From Pseudomonadales bacterium (GTDB lineage Bacteria; Pseudomonadota; Gammaproteobacteria; Pseudomonadales; Azotimanducaceae), in contig JACKNX010000003.1 in assembly GCA_024234635.1 (NCBI GenBank), positions 277,526-341,525 on the forward strand: DNA of 64,000 bases. Direction: 5' to 3'. Below the pieces are notes generated by a model, which was given only the letters and a program-made list of their open reading frames with translations, was not told the DNA's origin and made no database searches. Shown here in pieces: positions 43,642 through 52,902 of the stretch (within the stretch, counting starts at the first letter, position 1; every line of letters begins with the position of its first letter). Both the position numbers and the translations under genes were made by a program.

Positions 43642-44673
43642 ATGACCTACATCCTCGGCATCGAAACGTCCTGCGACGAAACGGGGGTGGCCGTCTACCA
43701 CCCGGACAGGGGGCTCGTGGCTGACGTCCTGCACAGCCAGGTCAAACTGCATGCCGCCTATGGCGGCGTCGTCCCGGAACTGGCCAGTCGCGACCATGCC
43801 CGGCGCCTGCCGGCCCTGGTGCACCAGGCCCTGGAAAGCGCCGCTATCACGCCAACCGACCTCGGTGGGGTGGCCTACACGGCGGGGCCGGGTCTGCTGG
43901 GGGCGCTCCTCGTCGGCGCCACCTTCGGGCGCTCCCTGGCCTGGGCCCTGGACATCCCGGCGCTGGCGGTGCACCACATGGAAGCGCATCTTCTGGCCCC
44001 GCTCCTGGGCAGCAAACCACCGGCGTTTCCGTTTGTTGCCCTGCTTGTGTCCGGCGGCCACACCCAGCTCGTACTGGTGCGCGCACTGGGCGACTACACC
44101 ATCCTGGGCGAGTCCATCGACGACGCTGCCGGGGAAGCTTTCGACAAAACCGCCAAACTCATGGACCTCGGCTATCCCGGCGGACCGCGACTGGCGGCCA
44201 TGGCGGTGGATGGCGATCCAAGCCGTTTCAGTTTTCCCCGACCGATGACCGATCGCCCGGGTCTGGACTTCAGCTTCAGCGGCCTCAAGACCCACGCATT
44301 GACCACGATCCGACGCCTGGAACCGCTCAGTGAACAGGACCGCCGGGACATTGCGCGCGCATTCGAGGAAGCCGTCGTGGACACGCTGCACATCAAATGT
44401 CGGCGCGCCCTGGAACAGACGGGTGCCGAGGCACTGGTCATGGCGGGCGGCGTGGCCGCCAACCAGCGCCTCAGGGAGCGCCTGGCCACGTTGCGGGGGG
44501 TGACGGTGCACTATCCGCCCATGAACCTGTGCACCGACAACGGCGCAATGATTGCCTGGGCTGGCTATCTGCGGCTGCGCGCCGGTGAGCGATCCGGGCT
44601 TGCCGTGGAAACCCGTGCCCGCTGGCCAATCAGCGAACTGCGCGCACCCTGCAGGGAACCAGAGGATGCCTGA
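43642..44673 (+). CDS. tsaD: tRNA N6-threonylcarbamoyladenosine transferase TsaD
   Basis: Transfers threonylcarbamoyl to A37 of ANN-decoding tRNAs, together with TsaB and TsaE. The 343 residues carry the N-terminal ILGIETSCDETGVAVY, the metal-binding HMEAHLLAPLL histidines, the ATP-binding VSGGHTQLV, and VMAGGVAANQRLR near the end. The ATG at 43642 was chosen over an in-frame TTG three codons earlier. folB overlaps its last 8 bp; the plsY gene often found between them is absent. tRNA-Ile2(CAU), whose A37 abuts the intron site, is a likely substrate after splicing. Confidence 0.96.
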   Translation: MTYILGIETSCDETGVAVYHPDRGLVADVLHSQVKLHAAYGGVVPELASRDHARRLPALVHQALESAAITPTDLGGVAYTAGPGLLGALLVGATFGRSLAWALDIPALAVHHMEAHLLAPLLGSKPPAFPFVALLVSGGHTQLVLVRALGDYTILGESIDDAAGEAFDKTAKLMDLGYPGGPRLAAMAVDGDPSRFSFPRPMTDRPGLDFSFSGLKTHALTTIRRLEPLSEQDRRDIARAFEEAVVDTLHIKCRRALEQTGAEALVMAGGVAANQRLRERLATLRGVTVHYPPMNLCTDNGAMIAWAGYLRLRAGERSGLAVETRARWPISELRAPCREPEDA

Positions 44674-45022
44674 CGACTCGATCTTCATCGAAGGGCTGAC
44701 ATTCAACTGCATCATTGGCGTGCTGCCACACGAACGGCACACGGAGCAGCCCCTGCGGGTTGATATCGACATGGCCGTGGACGTGCGGAAGGCTGCGGCG
44801 ACCGGTGATCTGACACAAAGCGTGCACTACGGTGATGTTGCCCGGCGCGTGGAAGCGTTCATCCGCGAGGGCCGCTACGAACTGCTGGAAACGCTGGCGG
44901 AGGCCACCACCACACTGCTTCTCAGCGAGTACCCCATCAGCGCCGTCACGCTCACGGTGAGGAAACCGGCCGCCATCGCCGGCGCAACCGCCGCGGGCAT
45001 CCGCATTCACCGGGCGCGCTGA
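44666..45022 (+). CDS. folB: Dihydroneopterin aldolase
   Basis: Cleaves 7,8-dihydroneopterin to the pterin precursor of folate. The 118 residues start MPDDSIFIEGLTFNCIIGVLPHERH, with the catalytic regions HERHTEQPLRVDIDMAVDV, VHYGDVARRVEAFI and TVRKPAAIAGA. It overlaps tsaD by 8 bp at the front and converges on cca, whose 3' end it overlaps by 16 bp. Confidence 0.94.
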   Translation: MPDDSIFIEGLTFNCIIGVLPHERHTEQPLRVDIDMAVDVRKAAATGDLTQSVHYGDVARRVEAFIREGRYELLETLAEATTTLLLSEYPISAVTLTVRKPAAIAGATAAGIRIHRAR

Positions 45023-46065
45023 GCTTCCCGCACACGCTCCACCCGCGCCCGCTCGATGGCCTCGCCGAGCGCTCTGCCTTCGATTCCCGGAAAATCTATT
45101 GCACGGGGCGCTGCTGCGAGGTCATCCAGCAGTGCTTCGAAAGCTGCCAGCAGGACACCGTGGCGACTTTCCAGGTAACGCAGTACCGCCCGCAGCGCGG
45201 AGCCATCCTGGAACGCGCGCAGTCGCCCCAGCAGGCGCACGATTTCTTCGGCAGCGACATCGCGCCATCGTGGCAGCAGGGGCGCAGCCAGGCCTACATG
45301 CAACACAAAGTCGCGCACCGCATTCGGCATACGCAACCGCTGCGCAAGCGATCTCACCGCCTCGCCATCGAGGTGCTCGCACCACGCGGCAAGACAGGCA
45401 TCACCACGGAAGGCATGACGCAGCAACGGGGGCTCCACGCGCCATTCCTCGAAAAACGGCAGCAACGCATCGGCGTCCCGCAGCACGTCGAGGAAACGCC
45501 AGGGCGAGGGGGTATCCACTGCCCGCCGCAGCTCCTGCCAGACGCGTTCCGGGGCAAGTTCCGCAAGCCTGCCGCCACGCGCCATCTCACGCATCAACGC
45601 CAGCGTCTCCGGCACTACCGAAAAGCCTTCGAGCTGTGCGGCAAAACGCGCGACACGAAAGACACGTAACGGATCCTCGGAAAATGCCGGCGAGACCGCT
45701 CGCAGCAACCGTCTTCGCAGATCCTCGCGCCCGCCATAGGGATCGATGATTTCACCTTCCGGAGTCATCGCCATGGCGTTCACGGTAAGATCGCGGCGTT
45801 TGAGATCCTCCTCCAGCGTCACGTCCGGCGAAAAATCCGTCACGAAGCCTCGATGACCGGGTCCCGTACGACGTTCCGTGCGCGCAAGCGCGTACTCCTC
45901 ATTGTCGTGCGGATGCAGGAACACCGGAAAATCCGCCCCTACCTGACGGAATCCCGCACGTCGCATGGCTTGCGGCGTGCTGCCGACGACAAGCCAGTCA
46001 CGGTCGGATACTGCCACCCCGCGCAACTGATCACGCACGGCACCGCCAACGAGATAAATCTGCAT
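45007..46065 (-). CDS. cca: CCA tRNA nucleotidyltransferase, form without HD domain
   Basis: Adds or repairs the 3' CCA of tRNA. The class II core is clear: MQIYLVGGAVRDQLRG, the catalytic DRDWLVVG carboxylates, RRDLTVNAMA, and the base-selecting SEDPLRVFRVARF. At 352 residues it is shorter than E. coli Cca (412), and the HD phosphohydrolase motifs HxxxD are not visible, so it resembles the shorter proteobacterial form. Its last codons overlap folB on the opposite strand. Confidence 0.93.
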   Translation of the reverse strand: MQIYLVGGAVRDQLRGVAVSDRDWLVVGSTPQAMRRAGFRQVGADFPVFLHPHDNEEYALARTERRTGPGHRGFVTDFSPDVTLEEDLKRRDLTVNAMAMTPEGEIIDPYGGREDLRRRLLRAVSPAFSEDPLRVFRVARFAAQLEGFSVVPETLALMREMARGGRLAELAPERVWQELRRAVDTPSPWRFLDVLRDADALLPFFEEWRVEPPLLRHAFRGDACLAAWCEHLDGEAVRSLAQRLRMPNAVRDFVLHVGLAAPLLPRWRDVAAEEIVRLLGRLRAFQDGSALRAVLRYLESRHGVLLAAFEALLDDLAAAPRAIDFPGIEGRALGEAIERARVERVREAQRAR

Positions 46066-46113
46066 GTGGGAAGTGTATGTCAGACCGGCCGGTTTAGCCG
46101 CGTCGACGAGTGG

Positions 46114-47607
46114 TTACGCAGCCGTCGACCAGCCGCGTTCAACAGTGCCGTCCGCCTTGACGATATCCAGGTGGACCGGAAAACCCCACAGCCGATGCAG
46201 ATGGCTCATCACGGACCGGGTGGTATCGCCGAGCGGTCGACGGTGATGCTGCCGATAGTGCAGCGCCAGGCTGCGATCGCCTTTCATGTCCACCCGCGCA
46301 ACCTGGATGTCCGGCTCCCTTTCACCCAGATTGTATTGCCGCGCGAGCGACTCCCGCAGCGCACGATAGCCGCGGTTGTCGTGGATGGCAGCGATCTCGA
46401 CACTTTTCTCGCGATCGTCATCCGCCACCGCGAACAGCCGGAACTCTCGCATCACCCTGGGTGAAAGAAACTGCAGTACGAAACTTTCGTCCTTGAAATC
46501 ACGCATCGCCCACTGCAGGGTTTCGCGCCAGTGGCTGCCGGCGATCTCCGGGAACCACTCGCGATCCTCGTCGGTGGGCTGTTCACAGATGCGGCGCAGG
46601 TCGCGGAACATCGCAAAACCGAGCGCGTAGGGATTGATGCCACTGTAGTAGGGGGAATCGAACGCAGGCTGCGCAACGACACCTGTATGCGAATTCAGTA
46701 CTTCCAGCATGAAGCCATCCGAAACCAGCCCCTCGTCGTAAAGCTGATTCAGCAGGGTGTAGTGCCAGAATGTCGCCCACCCTTCGTTCATGAGCTGGGT
46801 CTGGCGTTGCGGATAGAAATACTGCGCGAGCTTGCGCACGATCCGTACGATTTCACGCTGCCAGCTCTCCAGCAACGGCGCATGCTTCTCAATGAAATAC
46901 AGCAGGTTCTCCTGAGGCTCTTCAGGAAAACAACGCTCTTCCCTGCCGTCCAGAGCCTGTGCCTTAGGCAGCGTTCGCCAAAGATCGTTGAGGTTGCGCT
47001 GAATGTATTCTTCGCGCTCGCGTTGTCGGCGCCGCTCTTCCTCCGCTGAAATCGGATACGGGCGCTTGTAGCGATCCACGCCGTAGTTCATCAGCGCATG
47101 ACAGGCGTCCAGTATGGACTCCACGGCTGCCACACCATGGCGCTCCTCGCATTGGGCAATATAGCCACGCGCGAATACCAGGTAGTCGATGATGGCACTG
47201 GCATCCGTCCAGGTCCGGAACAGATAATTTCCTTTGAAAAAGGAGTTGTGACCGTAACAGGCGTGTGCGATCACCAGTGCCTGCATGGGTAACGTGTTGT
47301 CCTCCATCAGGTAGCTGATGCACGGGTTGGAATTGATGACGATCTCGTAGGCCAGGCCCATGTGCCCCTTGCGGTAGCGGGCATCCACGGCCGCAAAATG
47401 TTTGCCGAACGACCAATGGTGGTAGCCGACAGGCATACCGATGGAGGCATAGGCGTCGATCATCTGGTCCGTGCGGATGACTTCGATCTGGTTCGGATAG
47501 GTATCCAGCCCGAACCCCGCCGCCACGCGTCCGATGGCCGCATCGAACCGGGCAAGTTTCTCAAACGTCCAGTCGTTGTCGGCGGGATCATGCAGCAGTG
47601 AGTTCAT
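46114..47607 (-). CDS. SpoVR family protein (YcgB)
   Basis: A 497-residue protein of the SpoVR family, named after a Bacillus spore-cortex gene; its role in non-sporulating bacteria is unknown beyond stationary-phase and stress expression. Visible landmarks are WTFEKLARFDAAIGRVA, YHHWSFGKHF, HACYGHNSFFKGNYLFR, MNEGWATFWHYTLLN and the C-terminal DIVKADGTVERGW. The ATG overlaps the yeaH stop. It is the third gene of prkA-yeaH-spoVR, a conserved trio thought to act in one pathway. Confidence 0.92.
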   Translation of the reverse strand: MNSLLHDPADNDWTFEKLARFDAAIGRVAAGFGLDTYPNQIEVIRTDQMIDAYASIGMPVGYHHWSFGKHFAAVDARYRKGHMGLAYEIVINSNPCISYLMEDNTLPMQALVIAHACYGHNSFFKGNYLFRTWTDASAIIDYLVFARGYIAQCEERHGVAAVESILDACHALMNYGVDRYKRPYPISAEEERRRQREREEYIQRNLNDLWRTLPKAQALDGREERCFPEEPQENLLYFIEKHAPLLESWQREIVRIVRKLAQYFYPQRQTQLMNEGWATFWHYTLLNQLYDEGLVSDGFMLEVLNSHTGVVAQPAFDSPYYSGINPYALGFAMFRDLRRICEQPTDEDREWFPEIAGSHWRETLQWAMRDFKDESFVLQFLSPRVMREFRLFAVADDDREKSVEIAAIHDNRGYRALRESLARQYNLGEREPDIQVARVDMKGDRSLALHYRQHHRRPLGDTTRSVMSHLHRLWGFPVHLDIVKADGTVERGWSTAA

Positions 47608-48875
47608 GATGCCTGCCTGACGTCTTTGCTGAACAGTTCGTGGAAGACGGGATAGATGTCGCCTGCTTCCCGGATCTGCCGCATGGCAAAGACGCCGGGT
47701 TGTTCACGACTGACCGATTCGTACTCGTGCCACAGCGACTGATGTTCCCGGCGTGATATCTCCACGTACGTGAAGTACTGCACCAGCGGCAACAGCGATT
47801 CCCGTAGCAGCCTTCCGCAGAGCGGTGAGTCGTCGTTCCAGTTGTCGCCGTCGGACGCCTGGGCCGCATAGATATTCCACTCCGCGGGTGGATATCGCTC
47901 CGTCACCACGTCGGCCATCAGGCGCAGTGCGCTGGAAACAACCGTTCCGCCCGTTTCCCTGCTGTAGAAAAATTCCTGCTCGTCCACTTCCCTGGCGACG
48001 GTGTGGTGGCGAATGAAAACGACTTCGGTCTTCTCGTAGTTGCGCTTGAGGAACATGTAGAGCAGCAGGTAGAACCGCTTCGCCATGTCCTTGATCTGCT
48101 GATCCATGGAACCGGAGACATCCATCAGGCAGAACATCACCGCCTGCGAAGTCGGCTGCGGCTGTTTGACGTGCAGGTTGTAACGCAGGTCCGTGGTATC
48201 CAGGAAAGGTACCCGCCGTACCCGGCGTTCGAGTTTCTCCTGCTCCGCCAGCAGTCGGCGCCGGCTGACTTCATCCGCGGACTGTTCAGCCGCCTCGAGG
48301 GCCACGGCGATCTCACGCAACCGCCGCCGAGAAGTGGCGGACAACGCAATCCGTCTTCCCTTGGCAACGCGCATCGAGCGCAGCACCGAAAGCTTGGCGG
48401 GTGTGCCGTCCGTGGAATAGCCGGCATGGACGGTGCGGAATGTGCTATCTCCCCGCAAGCGCTGCTTGGCGAGATTGGGCAGTTCGAGCCCCTCGAACAG
48501 GTAACCCAGGAATTCGTCCTGCGTCAGTTCGAAGGCAAAGGCATCGTCCCCTTCACCGTCGTTTGACGCTTTTCCACCGCCACCGCCCTGACCACCACCC
48601 TCGGGCTTTGGCACGCGATCGCCCGCGATGTATTCCTTGTTGCCGGGGTGCACGATTGTGCGCTCACCGCCCGCGCCGTGCTGGAATACCGGCTCCGAGA
48701 CATCCGGCGCCGGAATCGTCACCTGCTCGCCGCGTTCCATATCGGTAATGGAGCGCCGGTCCACGGCTTCCTGCACCGCGCGCTGAATGTGCTTGCGGTG
48801 CCGTTCGAGAAAACGTTGCCGGTTGACCTCGCTCTTTTTCTTCGTATTCAGCCGGCGATCGATGACATAGGTCAC
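47604..48875 (-). CDS. yeaH: YeaH/YhbH family protein (DUF444, von Willebrand A fold)
   Basis: A 423-residue cytoplasmic protein with a basic N-terminus (RRLNTKKKSEVNRQRFLERHRKH, split here into charged helices), a Gly-rich low-complexity segment (about 90-110), and a vWA-like domain with the metal site MDVSGSMDQQIKDMAK. Its biochemical role is unknown; it accompanies the PrkA kinase. The start is a GTG immediately after the prkA stop (TAA then GTG), so translation is probably coupled. Confidence 0.92.
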   Translation of the reverse strand: MTYVIDRRLNTKKKSEVNRQRFLERHRKHIQRAVQEAVDRRSITDMERGEQVTIPAPDVSEPVFQHGAGGERTIVHPGNKEYIAGDRVPKPEGGGQGGGGGKASNDGEGDDAFAFELTQDEFLGYLFEGLELPNLAKQRLRGDSTFRTVHAGYSTDGTPAKLSVLRSMRVAKGRRIALSATSRRRLREIAVALEAAEQSADEVSRRRLLAEQEKLERRVRRVPFLDTTDLRYNLHVKQPQPTSQAVMFCLMDVSGSMDQQIKDMAKRFYLLLYMFLKRNYEKTEVVFIRHHTVAREVDEQEFFYSRETGGTVVSSALRLMADVVTERYPPAEWNIYAAQASDGDNWNDDSPLCGRLLRESLLPLVQYFTYVEISRREHQSLWHEYESVSREQPGVFAMRQIREAGDIYPVFHELFSKDVRQAS

Positions 48876-50798
48876 TTACTGCGACTTCCGCACACGCAGG
48901 TACCACTCCGCCAGGAGACGGACCTGCTTTTCCGTATAGCCGCGTTCGATCATGCGGCGCACGAAGTCGTCGTGCTTGCGCTGCTCGTCGCGCGACGCCT
49001 TGGCATTGAAGGAAATAACCGGCAGCAGATCCTCGGTGTTGGAGAACATCTTCTTCTCGATGACCGTACGCAGCTTTTCGTAGCTCAGCCAGGAAGGATT
49101 GGAACCGTTGTGGTTGGCCCGGGCCCGCAACACAAAATTCACAATCTCATTGCGGAAATCCTTCGGGTTGGAGATGCCCGCGGGCTTCTCGATCTTTTCG
49201 AGCTCCTCGTTCAGCGCGGCGCGGTCGAGAATGTCGCCGGTCTCCGGATCGCGATACTCCTGATCCTGGATCCAGAAATCCGCATAGGTCACGTACCGAT
49301 CAAATACGTTCTGGCCGTATTCAGAATAGGATTCCAGATACGCCGTCTGTATTTCCTTGCCGATAAACTCCACGTATTTCGGCGACAGGTATTCCTTGAT
49401 GAACCGGAAGTATCGGTCGTGCGTTTCCTGGGGATACTGTTCCTGGTCGATCTGCTGTTCCAGAACGTACATGAGGTGCACCGGATTCGCCGCCACTTCC
49501 GAGGCATCAAAATTGAATACCTTCGACAGAATCTTGAACGCAAAGCGCGTGGACAGACCACTCATGCCTTCATCCACACCCGCCGCGTCGCGGTATTCGT
49601 GCAGCGCCTTGGCCTTGGGATCCGTATCCTTCAGGTTTTCCCCGTCATAGACCCGCATCTTGGAGAAGAGGCTGGAATTTTCCGGCTCCTTGAGCCGCGT
49701 CAGCACCGTGAACTGTGCGAGCATGTCCAGGGTATCGGGGGCGCAAGGCGCATCCCTGAGCGAACTGTGCTCAATGAGTTTGCGATAGATGCGCACTTCC
49801 TCGGACGTGCGCAGGCAGTAGGGCACCTTCACGATGTACACGCGATCGATGAACGCTTCGTTATTGCGGTTGTTGCGAAAGCTCTGCCACTCGCTCTCGT
49901 TGGAGTGCGCAAGCACGACGCCGTCGAACGGGATGGCGCCAATGGCTTCAGTACCGTTGTAATTGCCTTCCTGCGTGGCTGTCAGCAGCGGGTGCAGCAC
50001 CTTGATAGGCGCCTTGAACATCTCGACGAATTCCATCAGCCCCTGATTGGCCTTGCACAGGGCGCCTGAAAAGGAATACGCATCCGGATCGTTCTGCGCA
50101 AAGTCCTCCAGTTTGCGAATGTCCACCTTACCGGTCAGCGCGGAGATGTCCTGGTTGTTTTCGTCACCGGGCTCGGTCTTGGCAACCGCAATCTGATGCA
50201 GGATGGAGGGATACAGCTTGACCACCCTGAACTGCGACAGATCGCCACCAAACTCGCGCAGACGTTTCGCCGCCCAGGGCGACATGACCCCCTTCAGATA
50301 TCGACGCGGTATGCCGAAGTCTTCTTCCAGAAGGCGTCCGTCCTCCAATGGATTGAACAGACCCAGAGGTGACTCATTGATGGGCGAACCTTTCAACGCG
50401 TAGAAAGGCTGCTGCTGGATGAGCGCCTTGAGCTTTTCCGCCAGCGATGACTTGCCGCCACCAACCGGTCCGAGCAGATAGAGAATCTGCTTGCGTTCCT
50501 CGAGCCCCTGCGCCGCATGCCGGAAGTAGGAGACAATCTGCTCGATGGCCTCCTCCATGCCGTAGAACTCGTCGAACGCCGGATAACGCTTGATGATCTT
50601 GTTGGAGAATATCCGGCTAAGTCTCGGGTCCCGCGACGTGTCCACGAACTCGGGCTCGCCGATCGCAAGAAGCAGTCGTTCGGCCGCCGTGGCATAGGTG
50701 CTCGGATCGGCCCGGGCAATCTCCAGATATTCCTTGAGGGAGTACTCTTCCTGAAGCGTGGAATCGTACCGTTGCTGGTAGTGCTCGAATACACCCAT
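48876..50798 (-). CDS. prkA: PrkA-type serine protein kinase (YeaG)
   Basis: A 640-residue protein with an N-terminal AAA+ module (Walker A GPVGGGKSSLAEKL near residue 105; Walker-B-like FDGVVLAHSNESEW) and a C-terminal PrkA domain. It is described as a Ser/Thr kinase, or AAA+ regulator, active in nitrogen starvation and stationary phase. AAAGGAG precedes the ATG. It leads the trio prkA-yeaH-spoVR. The 144-bp upstream region was scanned for a -24/-12 sigma-54 site and none with correct spacing was found. Confidence 0.94.
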   Translation of the reverse strand: MGVFEHYQQRYDSTLQEEYSLKEYLEIARADPSTYATAAERLLLAIGEPEFVDTSRDPRLSRIFSNKIIKRYPAFDEFYGMEEAIEQIVSYFRHAAQGLEERKQILYLLGPVGGGKSSLAEKLKALIQQQPFYALKGSPINESPLGLFNPLEDGRLLEEDFGIPRRYLKGVMSPWAAKRLREFGGDLSQFRVVKLYPSILHQIAVAKTEPGDENNQDISALTGKVDIRKLEDFAQNDPDAYSFSGALCKANQGLMEFVEMFKAPIKVLHPLLTATQEGNYNGTEAIGAIPFDGVVLAHSNESEWQSFRNNRNNEAFIDRVYIVKVPYCLRTSEEVRIYRKLIEHSSLRDAPCAPDTLDMLAQFTVLTRLKEPENSSLFSKMRVYDGENLKDTDPKAKALHEYRDAAGVDEGMSGLSTRFAFKILSKVFNFDASEVAANPVHLMYVLEQQIDQEQYPQETHDRYFRFIKEYLSPKYVEFIGKEIQTAYLESYSEYGQNVFDRYVTYADFWIQDQEYRDPETGDILDRAALNEELEKIEKPAGISNPKDFRNEIVNFVLRARANHNGSNPSWLSYEKLRTVIEKKMFSNTEDLLPVISFNAKASRDEQRKHDDFVRRMIERGYTEKQVRLLAEWYLRVRKSQ

Positions 50799-50942
50799 GC
50801 GTCGCGCTCCTTTGCGAGTTGGTGTTTTCCGGACGTTCCGCGGGAGACGTCTGCCTCGAAATTACGCCACGGCGTATCTTTGATCCTAGAAGTGGATCAC
50901 GCTTTGGCAAGCTTGCGGATCACCTTCAGCGCACGACGGACG

Positions 50943-51752
50943 TCACCCGCGACAGGAAACCGACACTCTTTCCAGCGTCGACAGATCGACCGCTGTCAGC
51001 TCCCTGCCCCAAACGCAGCCGGTATCGGTGGCGATGAGATTGGCATGGCCCGTGACGCCATCAAGCGCCGCCCAGTGGCCGAAGACAATGCGCTCATCCG
51101 GACGCACGCTGGCGTAACGTTCGAACCACGGGGTCAGATGGTCCGGCACCGTGGTCAGCTCCTCCTTGTACTGAAAATCCAGCGAACCATCGGCGTGCAA
51201 CAACCGCATGCGTGTGCAGACATTGGTGATGTGCCGGAGCCGGGGCATGCCCTCGAGCTCGGCGGACCAGTTCGCAGGCACGTTGCCATACATGTCAGCG
51301 AAGTACGCGGCGTGACCGGACCCCGCCATGACAACTTCAACCTCTCGCGCCAGCGTGCGCAGTTCACCCGGCGACCAGCGCGGGTGGATTCCCGCATGAA
51401 CCAGGGAGAAACCGAGCGCCTCATCGACATGCACCAGTGGTTGTCGGCGCAGCCAGTCCGAGAGTTCCTCCACGTCGGGTGCTCCCATCAGCGTGTCGAA
51501 GGTGTCTCCACGTCTTGCGTCATGGCCACCGTAGTATATGGCCAGCCAGTGCAGGTCATGGTTACCGAGCACCACGACCGCCTGGTCACCGAGGGACTTC
51601 ACCAGACGCAGTGTCTCCAGCGAGCCGGGCCCCCGGTTGACAAGGTCGCCAACAAACCATAGCCGGTCCTCGCGGGTTACCGTCAGCGTCTCCAGCAGCG
51701 CGACAAGTTCCGCGTGACAGCCCTGCACGTCACCGATGGCATATGTCGTCAC
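50943..51752 (-). CDS. apaH: Symmetrical bis(5'-nucleosyl)-tetraphosphatase
   Basis: Hydrolyses Ap4A to two ADP and also removes Np4 caps from RNA. The 269 residues show the metallophosphatase blocks: IGDVQGCHAEL, FVGDLVNRGPGS, VVLGNHDLHWL and the later histidines in FSLVHAGIHPRW. The start is a GTG at 51752, two bases after the apaG stop. It is the last gene of lptD-surA-pdxA-rsmA-apaG-apaH, an order shared with E. coli. Confidence 0.95.
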   Translation of the reverse strand: MTTYAIGDVQGCHAELVALLETLTVTREDRLWFVGDLVNRGPGSLETLRLVKSLGDQAVVVLGNHDLHWLAIYYGGHDARRGDTFDTLMGAPDVEELSDWLRRQPLVHVDEALGFSLVHAGIHPRWSPGELRTLAREVEVVMAGSGHAAYFADMYGNVPANWSAELEGMPRLRHITNVCTRMRLLHADGSLDFQYKEELTTVPDHLTPWFERYASVRPDERIVFGHWAALDGVTGHANLIATDTGCVWGRELTAVDLSTLERVSVSCRG

Positions 51753-51754
51753 GA

Positions 51755-52123
51755 TCAGTGCACCAGGCTCGGCGCGTGCAGCGTAAACAGGGGAATGGGA
51801 ACTTCGAACCTGGCACCGTCATCACCGGCAAATCCATAGCTGCCGCGCATGCTGCCAACGGGCGTCTCAAGAATGCAGGCGCTCGTGTAGACGTAGCTCG
51901 CACCGGGTTCGATACGGGGCTGCTGACCCACCACACCGGCGCCACGCACTTCCCGAACGCCACCGTCGCCATCCGTTACCAGCCAGTGTCTGTCGAGCAG
52001 TTGCGCCGCTGCATCGCCGCGATTGGCAATGCGTATGGTGTATGCGAAGAAGTGGCGCCTGCCCCGAACATCCGATTCGTGCTCCACGTAGGTGGTCTCT
52101 ACATCGACCTGGATATCCATCAT
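51755..52123 (-). CDS. apaG: ApaG (DUF525) protein
   Basis: A 122-residue protein with a fibronectin-III-like fold and unknown molecular role, sometimes called CorD. The family pattern is clear: FFAYTIRIANRG, LLDRHWLVTDGDG, VVGQQPRIEPGASYVYTS and MRGSYGF. Its ATG overlaps the rsmA stop (ATGA). Confidence 0.94.
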   Translation of the reverse strand: MMDIQVDVETTYVEHESDVRGRRHFFAYTIRIANRGDAAAQLLDRHWLVTDGDGGVREVRGAGVVGQQPRIEPGASYVYTSACILETPVGSMRGSYGFAGDDGARFEVPIPLFTLHAPSLVH

Positions 52124-52902
52124 TCGTGTTCTCCCCTCAGTGTCCGGTGAATGGCCGCCAGCCGCAGAAAATCATCCAGGGAAACCGATTCCACGCGAAC
52201 ACCGGTGTCGAGGTCGAGCCCCGCGGCTTCCCAGGCCGCCATCGGTGCAAGCTGGCGCAGGCCACTGGCAATTCGCTTGCGGCGCTGACTGAACAGCGCG
52301 CGCAGCACCGCATCCAGACTGGCGGAATCAACCCGGTCCGGCTGCTCGCGCCGCGGCACGAGGCGCACGACTGCGGAGACCACGGCGGGTGGCGGCTCGA
52401 AGCACTCCGGCGCAACGTCAAAGAGTTTTTCCACCGTGCAGTGATACTGGGTCAACACGCTCAGCCGTCCCCATGCCTTCGAGCCCGGTCCGGCGGCGAG
52501 TCGGTCCGCCACTTCCCGCTGCAGCATGAAATGCATGTCCGCAATGGGCGTCGTGTCGCGCAGCAGCTTCACCAGCAGCGGCGTTGAGATGTTGTAGGGC
52601 AGATTGCCGACCACGCGGTAGGGCCGCGGTGCAAGCGAAGCAAAGTCGAGCGTCAGCACATCCTGATTCAACACCCGGGCGCGCGGAAAGCGTACCGCCA
52701 GGCGCGGCGCCAGATCACGATCAATCTCAACCAGGGTCAGCAACGCCGGTTGCGCGGCGGCCAGACTCGCGGTGAGCGCGCCATGTCCCGGACCGATTTC
52801 AATCACGTGGTCGTCAGCTATGTGTCCCAGCGCGCTGACGATGTCACCGATGACATCCTCCGCCACCAGGAAGTGCTGGCCGAATCGCTTCCTCGCCTTC
52901 AC
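52120..52902 (-). CDS. rsmA: 16S rRNA dimethyladenosine transferase RsmA/KsgA
   Basis: Dimethylates two adjacent adenosines in the 3' hairpin of 16S rRNA, using S-adenosylmethionine. The 260 residues contain KRFGQHFLV, the SAM motif VIEIGPGHGALT and the catalytic NLPYNIS. The start is a GTG at 52902 that overlaps the pdxA stop (GTGA). The active methylase predicts kasugamycin sensitivity. Confidence 0.96.
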   Translation of the reverse strand: MKARKRFGQHFLVAEDVIGDIVSALGHIADDHVIEIGPGHGALTASLAAAQPALLTLVEIDRDLAPRLAVRFPRARVLNQDVLTLDFASLAPRPYRVVGNLPYNISTPLLVKLLRDTTPIADMHFMLQREVADRLAAGPGSKAWGRLSVLTQYHCTVEKLFDVAPECFEPPPAVVSAVVRLVPRREQPDRVDSASLDAVLRALFSQRRKRIASGLRQLAPMAAWEAAGLDLDTGVRVESVSLDDFLRLAAIHRTLRGEHE